In this document: positions 1 through 5,262 of the stretch, in pieces | Numbering within the stretch: the stretch's first letter is position 1 | How the letters are laid out: each line of letters begins with the position of its first letter | Assembly: GCA_009782725.1 (NCBI GenBank) | Contig: WRIM01000038.1 | Location: 1 to 6,267, forward strand | Origin: Alphaproteobacteria bacterium | Lineage (GTDB): Bacteria; Pseudomonadota; Alphaproteobacteria; Rs-D84 | DNA length: 6,267 bases | Reading direction: 5' to 3' | Position numbers and translations under genes: made by a program | The notes under the pieces: model-generated | Databases searched by the model: none | The model's input: the letters and a program-made list of their open reading frames with translations, nothing else | What the model was told of the DNA's origin: nothing

Positions 1-37
1 TGGGAAGAGGGGGGGGGGGGGGGGGATAATATGGGCT
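1..37 (+). promoter_or_regulatory. Putative phase-variable promoter with a G17 tract as spacer
   Basis: An uninterrupted run of 17 G occupies 9-25 and runs directly into GATAAT (25-30), a 5/6 match to the -10 consensus. The bases at 1-6 (TGGGAA) match the -35 consensus at only 3/6 but sit 18 bp from the -10, so the tract would form most of the spacer. Transcription would start near 37, giving a leader of about 43 nt before the ATG at 80. Homopolymeric G or C tracts in promoter spacers are known to switch surface-protein genes by slippage, for example Neisseria porA and opc and Bordetella fim. That this site behaves the same way is inference; the -35 is weak and cut close by the window edge. 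Confidence 0.5.
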
Positions 38-79
38 TGTTTACGAATCGTATATGTCAACAGGATCAAGGAAAATAAA

Positions 80-1156
80 ATGAGATTTAATGGAACGTTT
101 GCAAAATATGCCGCGATGATTTTACTTTATATGGGTTATGGTTTCGGGTCGAAAGCATTGGCCCAAGAAAATGCTGCGCCGATTGATTCGACGACAACAA
201 AAAATATTAATAAAAACGCGTTTAGTTGGAATGCTTCTGCGGATTTGATTACTTATGCAGAATCGACAAATGCGTTTGGAAATGCGAATAAAGAATGGAC
301 GCCGGTTTTGGGATTGGTTCCGGATTTGAATATATCTGCAAATTTTGGCGGCAAGGGGCGCATATTTGGTCAGACAAATTATTTCATCCAAAATTGGGAC
401 ACCCCGGAAAAATTCGTAATCATACCGTTCAGCATGTCCGTCGGAGCCGAGCTAAAAACCCGCGCGGGCGAATTGGGCGTACGCGTCGGGCATATCACGC
501 CGCATGGCGGATTTTGTTTGGAAGCAGGCTGGGACGATATTACATCGGCGACGGCGTCATTTTATTCTGCGGTGTATCTTAATACAGTCGGCAATTTTCC
601 AAAAATGGCCGCGCTTTCATTGAAAAATAAATTTGCCACTTTTGTGTTGTCTTATGTAGAGTTTGATAATGATAATCCGGGATTTAATTTTAACCAAACG
701 AATCCGGGCGTTGCCGGTGCGATTGTAAAGTCTTTTAAAAATGGCTTAAAGGTCAAGCTCAGCGGCGCGTCGATTTATCCGACCGCAGGCGGGCACAAGA
801 ATGTCGGAAATCTTCATATGACTTATAACCCGAAAAATGGAAAATGGGAATTTTTGGGCAATGTCGTGGGCGCCAATCTTGGAACCAAAAATACGGCCAA
901 ACCGAAATTGGGCATCGCCGCGGGCCAAAGATATAATATCAAAGAAAAAGGCATAACGCTGCAATTGACCGAAATCTGGCAGCGCGACGGAGTATGGTAC
1001 TGCGGCTTGACCGCGGGGTTAAAGAACGGGTTGAATGTCAGCATCGGCGCGGCCGGTAATGACCCGCGCGCACAGTTTCAAACAGAAGGTGGCGCCAAGA
1101 ATTCTTTCATAATGTTTGGCTTGGGACACTTTGGCGTGTTTCAATTGGTAAAGTAA
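80..1156 (+). CDS. Secreted, probable outer-membrane beta-barrel-like protein of unknown function
   Basis: I do not recognise this 358-residue protein as a named family. The N-terminus has a basic start (MRFNGTFAK), a hydrophobic core around residues 10-22 and an ALA motif at 26-28, fitting Sec export with signal peptidase I cleavage before Q29. The mature part is rich in Gly, Asn and aromatic residues and shows many short alternating stretches typical of membrane beta-strands, for example near 76-89, 112-139, 176-195, 212-232, 275-286, 291-325 and 342-356. It ends FGVFQLVK, so the last strand lacks the terminal Phe usual for BAM substrates. There are two cysteines in the mature part, C146 and C308. 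The start is supported by AAGGA at 68-72, 7 nt before ATG. A G17 tract lies in the likely promoter. The stop abuts the stop of the convergent gene. A periplasmic beta-rich protein is the main alternative. Confidence 0.8.
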   Translation: MRFNGTFAKYAAMILLYMGYGFGSKALAQENAAPIDSTTTKNINKNAFSWNASADLITYAESTNAFGNANKEWTPVLGLVPDLNISANFGGKGRIFGQTNYFIQNWDTPEKFVIIPFSMSVGAELKTRAGELGVRVGHITPHGGFCLEAGWDDITSATASFYSAVYLNTVGNFPKMAALSLKNKFATFVLSYVEFDNDNPGFNFNQTNPGVAGAIVKSFKNGLKVKLSGASIYPTAGGHKNVGNLHMTYNPKNGKWEFLGNVVGANLGTKNTAKPKLGIAAGQRYNIKEKGITLQLTEIWQRDGVWYCGLTAGLKNGLNVSIGAAGNDPRAQFQTEGGAKNSFIMFGLGHFGVFQLVK

Positions 1157-2053
1157 TTATTTCGCACGAACCGCGTTGATAAATGCATCGAATACTTTTT
1201 GGCCGCCCGGGGCGGGGCCGTTGTCAGAAATCATTCTTTCCGGATGCCATTGAACGCCCAATACAAAATTGCTCCAAGGCTTTTTGGGTTCGATTGCTTC
1301 GATAATTCCGTCCGCAGATTTTGCCGTAACTTTGAATTCCGGGCCCGGGCCCGGTATAATCGCCGCATTGTGAGAAGTGTTTACGCGAATCTTATCCTTG
1401 CCTGCAATTTTATGCATCAACGTTCCGCGAGTAATCGTTATATCATGTCCCGCGCCGTTTATATCTTTATGATTAATTTTGTTGTTAACATTTATATGGT
1501 CAAGAAATTTCCCGCCAAGCATTATGCCAAGCTCTTGATGTCCCGCACAGATGCCCAACAATGGAAGACGGCGCGAATACGAATAATCAATCATGGCGCG
1601 GTATGCGTTGGCGCGCTTTAAATCATCCCATTTGGGCGAATATTCAAATTCGTTTTTCATATACATGTGAAGGTCGTTGAACGACCCTCCGGGAAGCAAG
1701 ATTCCGGACGGCTTCCAAAAGTCCATTTGCTCGTAAATCTTGTCATACGATATGAATACGGGGCAAAGTCCGGCGGCGATTAAAGGCGCGATATACGGGT
1801 CTTCGATTGCGTATGTGCGGGGTTTCGCATCCGCGCGGGCAAGAAGCACGGCGACAATCGGCGCATCGTCCGCGCAATTTATTACGGTTATTTTTGGAAA
1901 TTTATCGGGCGTTGTTTTCTTTTCCACCGCATCATAAGAAACAATATGATTTTTTATTTTGCCCGAATCGTCTGCGCGCAAACGCAAATGCTCGCCACCC
2001 CCGCACGCGGCAAGAAATAGAATTGTCAAAAATAATGGAATTATTTTGTTCAT
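1157..2053 (-). CDS. Lipid-anchored peptidase C26 / class I glutamine-amidotransferase-like hydrolase
   Basis: A 298-residue protein. Residues 1-17 form a lipoprotein signal with lipobox LAAC; C17 would be acylated, and the following Gly residues carry no Asp+2 retention signal, so outer-membrane sorting is expected. The catalytic domain shows the C26/GATase1 landmarks in order: GILLPGGSFND at 117-127 (the family's PGG loop), the nucleophile elbow GICAGHQ at 167-173 with C169, VNTSHNAAI at 224-232, and VQWHPE at 267-272 with H270 and E272, which completes a Cys-His-Glu triad. Relatives such as PuuD hydrolyse gamma-glutamyl amide bonds and are cytosolic; substrate here is unknown, but a periplasmic site of action is predicted. 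The start ATG overlaps the upstream stop (ATGA), suggesting translational coupling, and AGAGG lies about 10 nt upstream. The PGPGP stretch at 234-238 is encoded by a perfect 16-bp palindrome. Confidence 0.88.
   Translation of the reverse strand: MNKIIPLFLTILFLAACGGGEHLRLRADDSGKIKNHIVSYDAVEKKTTPDKFPKITVINCADDAPIVAVLLARADAKPRTYAIEDPYIAPLIAAGLCPVFISYDKIYEQMDFWKPSGILLPGGSFNDLHMYMKNEFEYSPKWDDLKRANAYRAMIDYSYSRRLPLLGICAGHQELGIMLGGKFLDHINVNNKINHKDINGAGHDITITRGTLMHKIAGKDKIRVNTSHNAAIIPGPGPEFKVTAKSADGIIEAIEPKKPWSNFVLGVQWHPERMISDNGPAPGGQKVFDAFINAVRAK
1339..1354. repeat. Perfect 16-bp GC palindrome inside the C26 gene
   Basis: Alternating CCGGG/CCCGG blocks make 1339-1354 its own reverse complement with no A or T. 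It encodes the Pro-Gly repeat at residues 234-238 of the C26 protein and could form a very stable hairpin on either strand. Confidence 0.55.
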
Positions 2054-2289
2054 GATTCCGCGACCTCTGCAAAGCGCGGGACACGTTCGCCATTGTGAAC
2101 AACGGTTTCATCCCACATGAGAATAGGGCGAACCCAAATTGTATCGGCATGCCCATTGTCGCAAGAATTTTCCGCATCGATTGATTGGTATATCACAACG
2201 TCTTCCAGTGTTTCGGAATGCTTGCCCGTTGCAATCACGCGATATACATGACCTTTGAAGTGCCGATAAATTCCGCCGATTTTTGGCAT
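2050..2289 (-). CDS. DUF1653 family small protein
   Basis: A 79-residue protein that is essentially one DUF1653 domain: GIYRHFKG at 6-13, KHSETLEDVVIY at 23-34, WVRP at 52-55 and the closing ETV...VPRF at 61-73 follow the family's order and spacing. The function of the family is unknown and it is usually a stand-alone small cytosolic protein. The segment DAENSCDNGHADTI (38-51), between the second and third motifs, is the least conserved part. Start at 2289 is supported by a purine-rich CAGGG about 6 nt upstream and by the domain beginning within six residues. The stop codon shares ATGA with the start of the C26 lipoprotein gene, so the two are surely co-transcribed. I see no convincing -35/-10 pair upstream. 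No signal peptide or membrane segment. Confidence 0.88.
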   Translation of the reverse strand: MPKIGGIYRHFKGHVYRVIATGKHSETLEDVVIYQSIDAENSCDNGHADTIWVRPILMWDETVVHNGERVPRFAEVAES

Positions 2290-2547
2290 ATTGGACCCTG
2301 TTCCTACGATTTACATGCAAACGACGGCAGGGAAATTAAAGCAAGAACAAGGGTTTTCGCGCAGGATGTATAAGAATACATGCAAGCGGAAATCCGCAGT
2401 TATTGATTTAATTTATCGCCGCCGCTTTGCGGTGAATATTAAAAACATCATCTATGAATAAAAACTCGCTCGACGTATATTATACGCCTTCGCTCGTTTT
2501 TATCCATATCTAATATTTTTACTATTCATCGTTTCGCATGTAAAACC
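2290..2547. other. Gene-free gap with small hairpins and a large palindrome
   Basis: No open frame here has a ribosome site or family resemblance. On the DUF1653 side lie two small hairpins: ATGTAT/ATACAT at 2366-2381 with a 4-nt loop, and GCGGA/TCCGC at 2386-2397. A third, at 2418-2432, pairs CGCCGC with GCGGTG across TTT, with one G-U pair. Beyond these is the ~100-bp palindrome listed separately. The gap must hold the promoter of the DUF1653-C26 unit unless that unit is read through from the methyltransferase gene, but I could not pick a convincing one. Confidence 0.6.
2431..2530. repeat. ~100-bp imperfect palindromic element
   Basis: The arms 2431-2465 and 2496-2530 are inverted copies matching at 28 of 35 positions, including a perfect 8-bp block (ATAAAAAC at 2458-2465 with GTTTTTAT at 2496-2503). 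A second inverted pair, CGTATA 2474-2479 and TATACG 2481-2486, shares the same centre at about 2480. Between inner and outer stems the two sides are not complementary but carry a direct repeat, TCGCTCG at 2466-2472 and 2490-2496. A shared centre across 100 bp argues for one element rather than chance hairpins. In RNA it could fold as a long stem, and on the minus strand the T-run after the inner stem could serve termination downstream of the methyltransferase gene. A mobile palindromic repeat of the REP/RPE/MITE kind is the other reading. Confidence 0.65.
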
Positions 2548-3216
2548 TTAGGATGAGGCCACCTCCCCCATATTTTTTAATATATTCTCGTTGTCAAAAT
2601 TGATTCCCGCGTGGATTTTCGCACCACCTTTTGTCCCCAAACGTGCGGCAATAAGTACCCGTTCTGCATAATCTTTGCCGCTGAAAATCGGGATAATTTC
2701 AATGTCGCCTGCCCCGCCCGTATATATTGCCGCGATTATCGTCGATGTTGCGGCCGCGTCCGTTATGCAATAAAAATATCCGCGCGGCGTTACGCGCTTT
2801 AAACAGGCGCGCGTCCATTCGCCCAAATTTACATTATGATGAACATTTGCCCCCGCACGCGCGGTTCCTTGGAAATAAGGCGGATTTGTGATGACCGCAT
2901 CAAACGTTCGCGGCGTTCTCCATTTTAAAATATCCCCATGAATCAATTCGATGTTGCGGCCGTTTAATTCGGCATTCGTCGCGCATTCGTCCAACAAATC
3001 TTGCGATATGTCGATGCCAGTTGCCCGAACATTCGGCATTCGGCTTAGCAATGCCAAAGCCGCCCCGCCCGTGCCGATTCCAACGTCAAGTACGGTTTTT
3101 GGCGAACCATGCACCAATGCGGCCAAAAAAATCGCATCCGCCGTCACGTTGTATTTTCCGCGAAGCATCTTGACCCGCCCGCCAAGCACGGTAAAAATCT
3201 CTTGTTTTTGTTTCAT
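2548..3216 (-). CDS. TrmN6-like tRNA1(Val) A37 N6-methyltransferase family protein
   Basis: A 222-residue class I SAM-dependent methyltransferase when started at ATG 3216. The N-terminal LGGRVKML (11-18) and DAIFLAALV (27-35) resemble the opening of TrmN6 proteins. The SAM site follows: motif I DVGIGTGGAAL at 44-54, acidic D69 after the second strand, GD at 94-95, and the catalytic NPPY at 111-114, typical of enzymes that methylate exocyclic amines of adenine. Family members modify A37 of tRNA1(Val); the exact substrate is inferred. The tail AERVLIAARLG (184-194) fits the family, and the C-terminus lacks the usual TPEAEAILRG ending. An in-frame TTG at 3252 would add 12 residues with no family resemblance and would lie inside the divergent promoter. 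No Shine-Dalgarno precedes 3216; the likely transcription start is about 2 nt upstream, so the mRNA may be leaderless. Confidence 0.83.
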   Translation of the reverse strand: MKQKQEIFTVLGGRVKMLRGKYNVTADAIFLAALVHGSPKTVLDVGIGTGGAALALLSRMPNVRATGIDISQDLLDECATNAELNGRNIELIHGDILKWRTPRTFDAVITNPPYFQGTARAGANVHHNVNLGEWTRACLKRVTPRGYFYCITDAAATSTIIAAIYTGGAGDIEIIPIFSGKDYAERVLIAARLGTKGGAKIHAGINFDNENILKNMGEVASS

Positions 3217-3236
3217 CTGGCTATATAATAATGTAT
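3202..3236 (+). promoter_or_regulatory. Putative promoter of the membrane-protein gene
   Basis: TTGTTT (3202-3207, 3/6) and a perfect TATAAT (3224-3229) are spaced by 16 bp. Initiation near 3236 would place the ATG at 3231 upstream of the transcript, which supports the ATG at 3258 as the true start. Confidence 0.5.
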
Positions 3237-3252
3237 CAAAATGAAAAGGCAA
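3218..3252 (-). promoter_or_regulatory. Putative promoter of the methyltransferase gene
   Basis: On the minus strand TTGCCT (3252-3247, 4/6) is separated by 16 bp from TATTAT (3230-3225, 5/6). Initiation would fall near 3218, nearly on the ATG at 3216. Its -10 occupies the same bases as the plus-strand -10. Confidence 0.45.
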
Positions 3253-3257
3253 TAATT

Positions 3258-4280
3258 ATGTTCGATTCCTCTATGGTGGTGAGTAGCGCGATAAGCAGTT
3301 TTAATAATGCGGCTCTTGTCTCGCCCGATTTTTTCTGGGCTGCGATTTTATGCATTCCGATTTTTATCGCGGCATGGATTTTTGCAAAACCCGTCGCGGA
3401 TAAATTTAAATTTCAGAATTTCGACGCATGCCTTGTCTCCGCGGGCGCATTTGCAATATGGATAATGGCGCGCGAAAATTTCGCGGTGCTGCGGGTCAGC
3501 TTTTCATGGACCGGGGTGATAATCGCTGCATGTCTTGTCATATGCATGGCGATGCTGTCTCGGCGGTATTATGACGGAGGTTGGCGCGTTTCGAAATATA
3601 TCAAGAACATCAAATATAAATCGCGGACGGACTTCGCATTGCCGGCCGTGGTTGCCGTGATTGCGTTCGCATGCGCGTTGCCGAATTGGAAGGCGGGATT
3701 GATGCACTTTGCGGCGGTTGTTATCGGAATTATAATTGGATACTGGCGCAGTCGCAAAAATAAGCAAACGATCGATCCGACGCTGCCCATATCGATTGTC
3801 GCGTTTTTGGTTGCGTTCATGCTGATTTCCCAGCCGGAGTTTTTCCGATTCGGTCAAATGGGTAATTTGACCTTTGTTCATATATTATTTTTATCCGTTG
3901 CCGCGACCCTGCTTGCCATGTATTTCGCAACAAAGTTTGTGCGGCCCGCCGGGTGGTTGAAAAAGTCATGGTATAAAAAATTCAAACTGCTTGGGCGCTT
4001 GGGCATTTTGTTTCTTTTTATATTATTCGACATTACGGAATCAGAGCTGATTTTCATCGCGCTTGCCCTTGCGGGATTTATATATTTCGCCGTCGCGGTG
4101 CGGCATACACAAAAATCCGATGCGGAAAAAATCAGCGACGCGCGCCGCCACATTTGGTACTTCTCGCTTTGTTTAATCGGGGTTTTGACCGCTATGCCGT
4201 TGCTTACCGTCATGGGTATAATTTTATACAAAACCGATACGCGAAAGTTGCCGGCCGACGCTTTGAAATCATTGTTATAA
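3258..4280 (+). CDS. Polytopic integral membrane protein of unknown function
   Basis: I do not recognise a family. The 340-residue product has about nine or ten hydrophobic helices, roughly at 25-43, 56-73, 83-101, 126-142, 147-163, 177-193, 204-225, 247-259, 262-282 and 299-323. Basic loops (RRYYDGGWRVSKYIKNIKYK at 102-121, YWRSRKNK at 162-169, and 228-247 with several Lys and Arg) suggest these face the cytoplasm. No transporter signature, nucleotide-binding motif or catalytic pattern is visible. Start at ATG 3258 is chosen because AAAAGG (3244-3249) lies 8 nt upstream and the likely transcript begins after the alternative ATG at 3231. It precedes lpxA on the same strand by 65 bp without an obvious terminator, so read-through is possible. 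A lipid or envelope role is conceivable from position only. Confidence 0.8.
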   Translation: MFDSSMVVSSAISSFNNAALVSPDFFWAAILCIPIFIAAWIFAKPVADKFKFQNFDACLVSAGAFAIWIMARENFAVLRVSFSWTGVIIAACLVICMAMLSRRYYDGGWRVSKYIKNIKYKSRTDFALPAVVAVIAFACALPNWKAGLMHFAAVVIGIIIGYWRSRKNKQTIDPTLPISIVAFLVAFMLISQPEFFRFGQMGNLTFVHILFLSVAATLLAMYFATKFVRPAGWLKKSWYKKFKLLGRLGILFLFILFDITESELIFIALALAGFIYFAVAVRHTQKSDAEKISDARRHIWYFSLCLIGVLTAMPLLTVMGIILYKTDTRKLPADALKSLL

Positions 4281-4298
4281 TTCGTTATCTTTATTGAA

Positions 4299-4327
4299 TG
4301 CATATTTATGCACCGTTCATCTATAAT
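4299..4327 (+). promoter_or_regulatory. Possible lpxA promoter with an inverted repeat
   Basis: A perfect TATAAT lies at 4322-4327. The region 17 bp upstream is TGCATA (4299-4304), only 3/6 to the -35 consensus, and forms a perfect inverted repeat with TATGCA (4307-4312) across two bases. That could be an operator replacing a good -35. Initiation near 4334 would leave a leader of only about 12 nt, which makes this promoter uncertain. Confidence 0.35.
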
Positions 4328-4345
4328 CCGGCAAAAGGGTTTAGC

Positions 4346-5149
4346 ATGAACATACATCCATCCGCGATAGTCCACAAAGATGCCAAGCTTGGCGTGGACG
4401 TCAGAATCGGGCCGCATTGCATTGTCGGCGCGCACGTGACTCTCGGCGACCGTGTTGAATTAATTTCGCATGTCGTTATCGACGGGCGTACGGTTATCGG
4501 CGACGATACGGTTATTTATCCTTTTGCGGCGGTGGGCCTTCTTTCTCAAGATTTAAAGTGGCAGGACGAGACAGCAATGACGGGATTAAAAATAGGCAAG
4601 CGCAATAAAATCCGCGAATACGTGACGATAAGCTCTGGCACCCCCGCGGCGCCGAACGGCACGGAAATCGGCGATGATTGTCAGATTATGATAAACGCGC
4701 ACATCGGGCACGATTGCAAAGTTGGAAACGGCGTCGTGCTATCCAATATCGTGCAATTGGGCGGACATGTAGAGGTTGAAGATTTTGTGATTGTATCCGC
4801 GGGCTCTATGGTGCATCAATTCTGCCGCATTGGGCGCAACGCGTTCATCGGCGCCATGACCGGCATCGGAATCGACGTGCCCCCCTATGCCATATTCGAA
4901 GGGCGCCCCGGCGTATACCGCACGATCAACAAAACCGGATTGCTGCGCCATGGGTTTACGAACGAAGACCTTCACGCGATTCACAAAGTATATTCCGCCG
5001 TATACGGCGGCGAAGCCGGCGACATGGGCGACAAATTGAAAAAAGTTCGGCGCGAAGTAAGTGGCAACAAATACGCTATGGATGCATTGGACTTTATCGA
5101 AAAACGTTCGGCGCGCGGGGTGAACACAACTCGGGTGACCGGCGCATAG
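4346..5149 (+). CDS. lpxA: Acyl-[ACP]-UDP-N-acetylglucosamine O-acyltransferase LpxA
   Basis: LpxA moves a 3-hydroxyacyl chain from acyl carrier protein to the 3-OH of UDP-GlcNAc, the first step of lipid A synthesis, as a cytosolic trimer. The 267-residue length fits the family (262 in E. coli). Hexapeptide repeats of a left-handed beta-helix run from about residue 1 to 180 (IHPSAIV, IGPHCIVG, LGDRVEL, IGDDTVI, IGDDCQI, VGNGVVL, VEDFVIV). Signature residues are present: SQDLKW at 67-72, MINAHIGHDC at 115-124 with catalytic H122, GGH at 139-141 and VHQFC at 156-160. The C-terminal helical part includes GLLRHGF (198-204) and SARG (255-258). The residue matching the E. coli acyl-length position G173 is A170. 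Start at 4346 is set by AAAAGGG (4333-4339) 6 nt upstream and by family alignment; ATG 4298 would add 16 unrelated residues. lpxB follows after 113 bp. Confidence 0.95.
   Translation: MNIHPSAIVHKDAKLGVDVRIGPHCIVGAHVTLGDRVELISHVVIDGRTVIGDDTVIYPFAAVGLLSQDLKWQDETAMTGLKIGKRNKIREYVTISSGTPAAPNGTEIGDDCQIMINAHIGHDCKVGNGVVLSNIVQLGGHVEVEDFVIVSAGSMVHQFCRIGRNAFIGAMTGIGIDVPPYAIFEGRPGVYRTINKTGLLRHGFTNEDLHAIHKVYSAVYGGEAGDMGDKLKKVRREVSGNKYAMDALDFIEKRSARGVNTTRVTGA
4995..5010. repeat. Perfect 16-bp palindrome inside lpxA
   Basis: The 16 bases from 4995 to 5010 (CCGCCGTA followed by its inverse) equal their own reverse complement. They encode part of SAVYGGE near residue 217-222 of LpxA. This may be chance in GC-rich codons. 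Confidence 0.5.
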
Positions 5150-5259
5150 AGTAATTAGTAAATAGTAATTAGTAATCAGTCAGATTGTTATTGTTAGAAA
5201 CATATGTTTTAAATCTGAAACAAATTAACTAATTACTAATTACTGATTACTGATTACTA
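5149..5259. repeat. ~111-bp palindrome built of tandem heptamers between lpxA and lpxB
   Basis: The left arm is four tandem heptamers of the type TAGTAAT (5149-5176: GAGTAAT, TAGTAAA, TAGTAAT, TAGTAAT). The right arm is four heptamers ATTACTR (5232-5259: ATTACTA, ATTACTG, ATTACTG, ATTACTA), the inverse of the left; 24 of 28 positions pair. The middle holds a perfect 12-bp palindrome, AAACATATGTTT at 5198-5209, on the same centre (about 5204), plus CAGATT 5181-5186 with AATCTG 5212-5217 as an offset pair. The element starts on the last base of the lpxA stop codon and ends 3 nt before the lpxB ATG, so it fills the whole gap. In RNA it would form a long AT-rich stem-loop. Confidence 0.8.
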
Positions 5260-5262
5260 AAA

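Noticed and set aside
1199..1621. A 140-codon plus-strand open frame inside the C26 gene
   Set aside because: It lies antisense to a gene with an intact catalytic triad and shows low-complexity, Arg- and Ala-rich composition typical of shadows.
2366..2397. The two small hairpins as a rho-independent terminator or riboswitch
   Set aside because: Neither is followed by a T-run on the relevant strand, stems are only 5-6 bp, and no known aptamer pattern is visible.
2454..2513. A 19-codon open frame beginning at ATG 2454 within the palindrome
   Set aside because: It has no ribosome site and lies wholly inside the inverted repeat, so its coding look is probably a by-product of the repeat.
3231..3257. 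ATG 3231 as start of the membrane protein
   Set aside because: It overlaps the TATAAT hexamer and would precede the predicted transcript; ATG 3258 has a well-placed AAAAGG.
4276..4281. TATAAT overlapping the stop codon of the membrane gene as a promoter
   Set aside because: No acceptable -35 lies 15-19 bp upstream; the nearest TTGAAA is only 7 bp away.
4298..4345. ATG 4298 as start of lpxA
   Set aside because: The extra 16 residues do not resemble LpxA, and the ribosome site fits ATG 4346.
3878..4435. A 185-codon minus-strand open frame across the membrane gene and lpxA
   Set aside because: It is antisense to two supported genes, with no recognisable motif or ribosome site.
5149..5259. The heptamer arms as a CRISPR array
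   Set aside because: Units are 7 bp with no spacers and the two arms are inverted, unlike a CRISPR.
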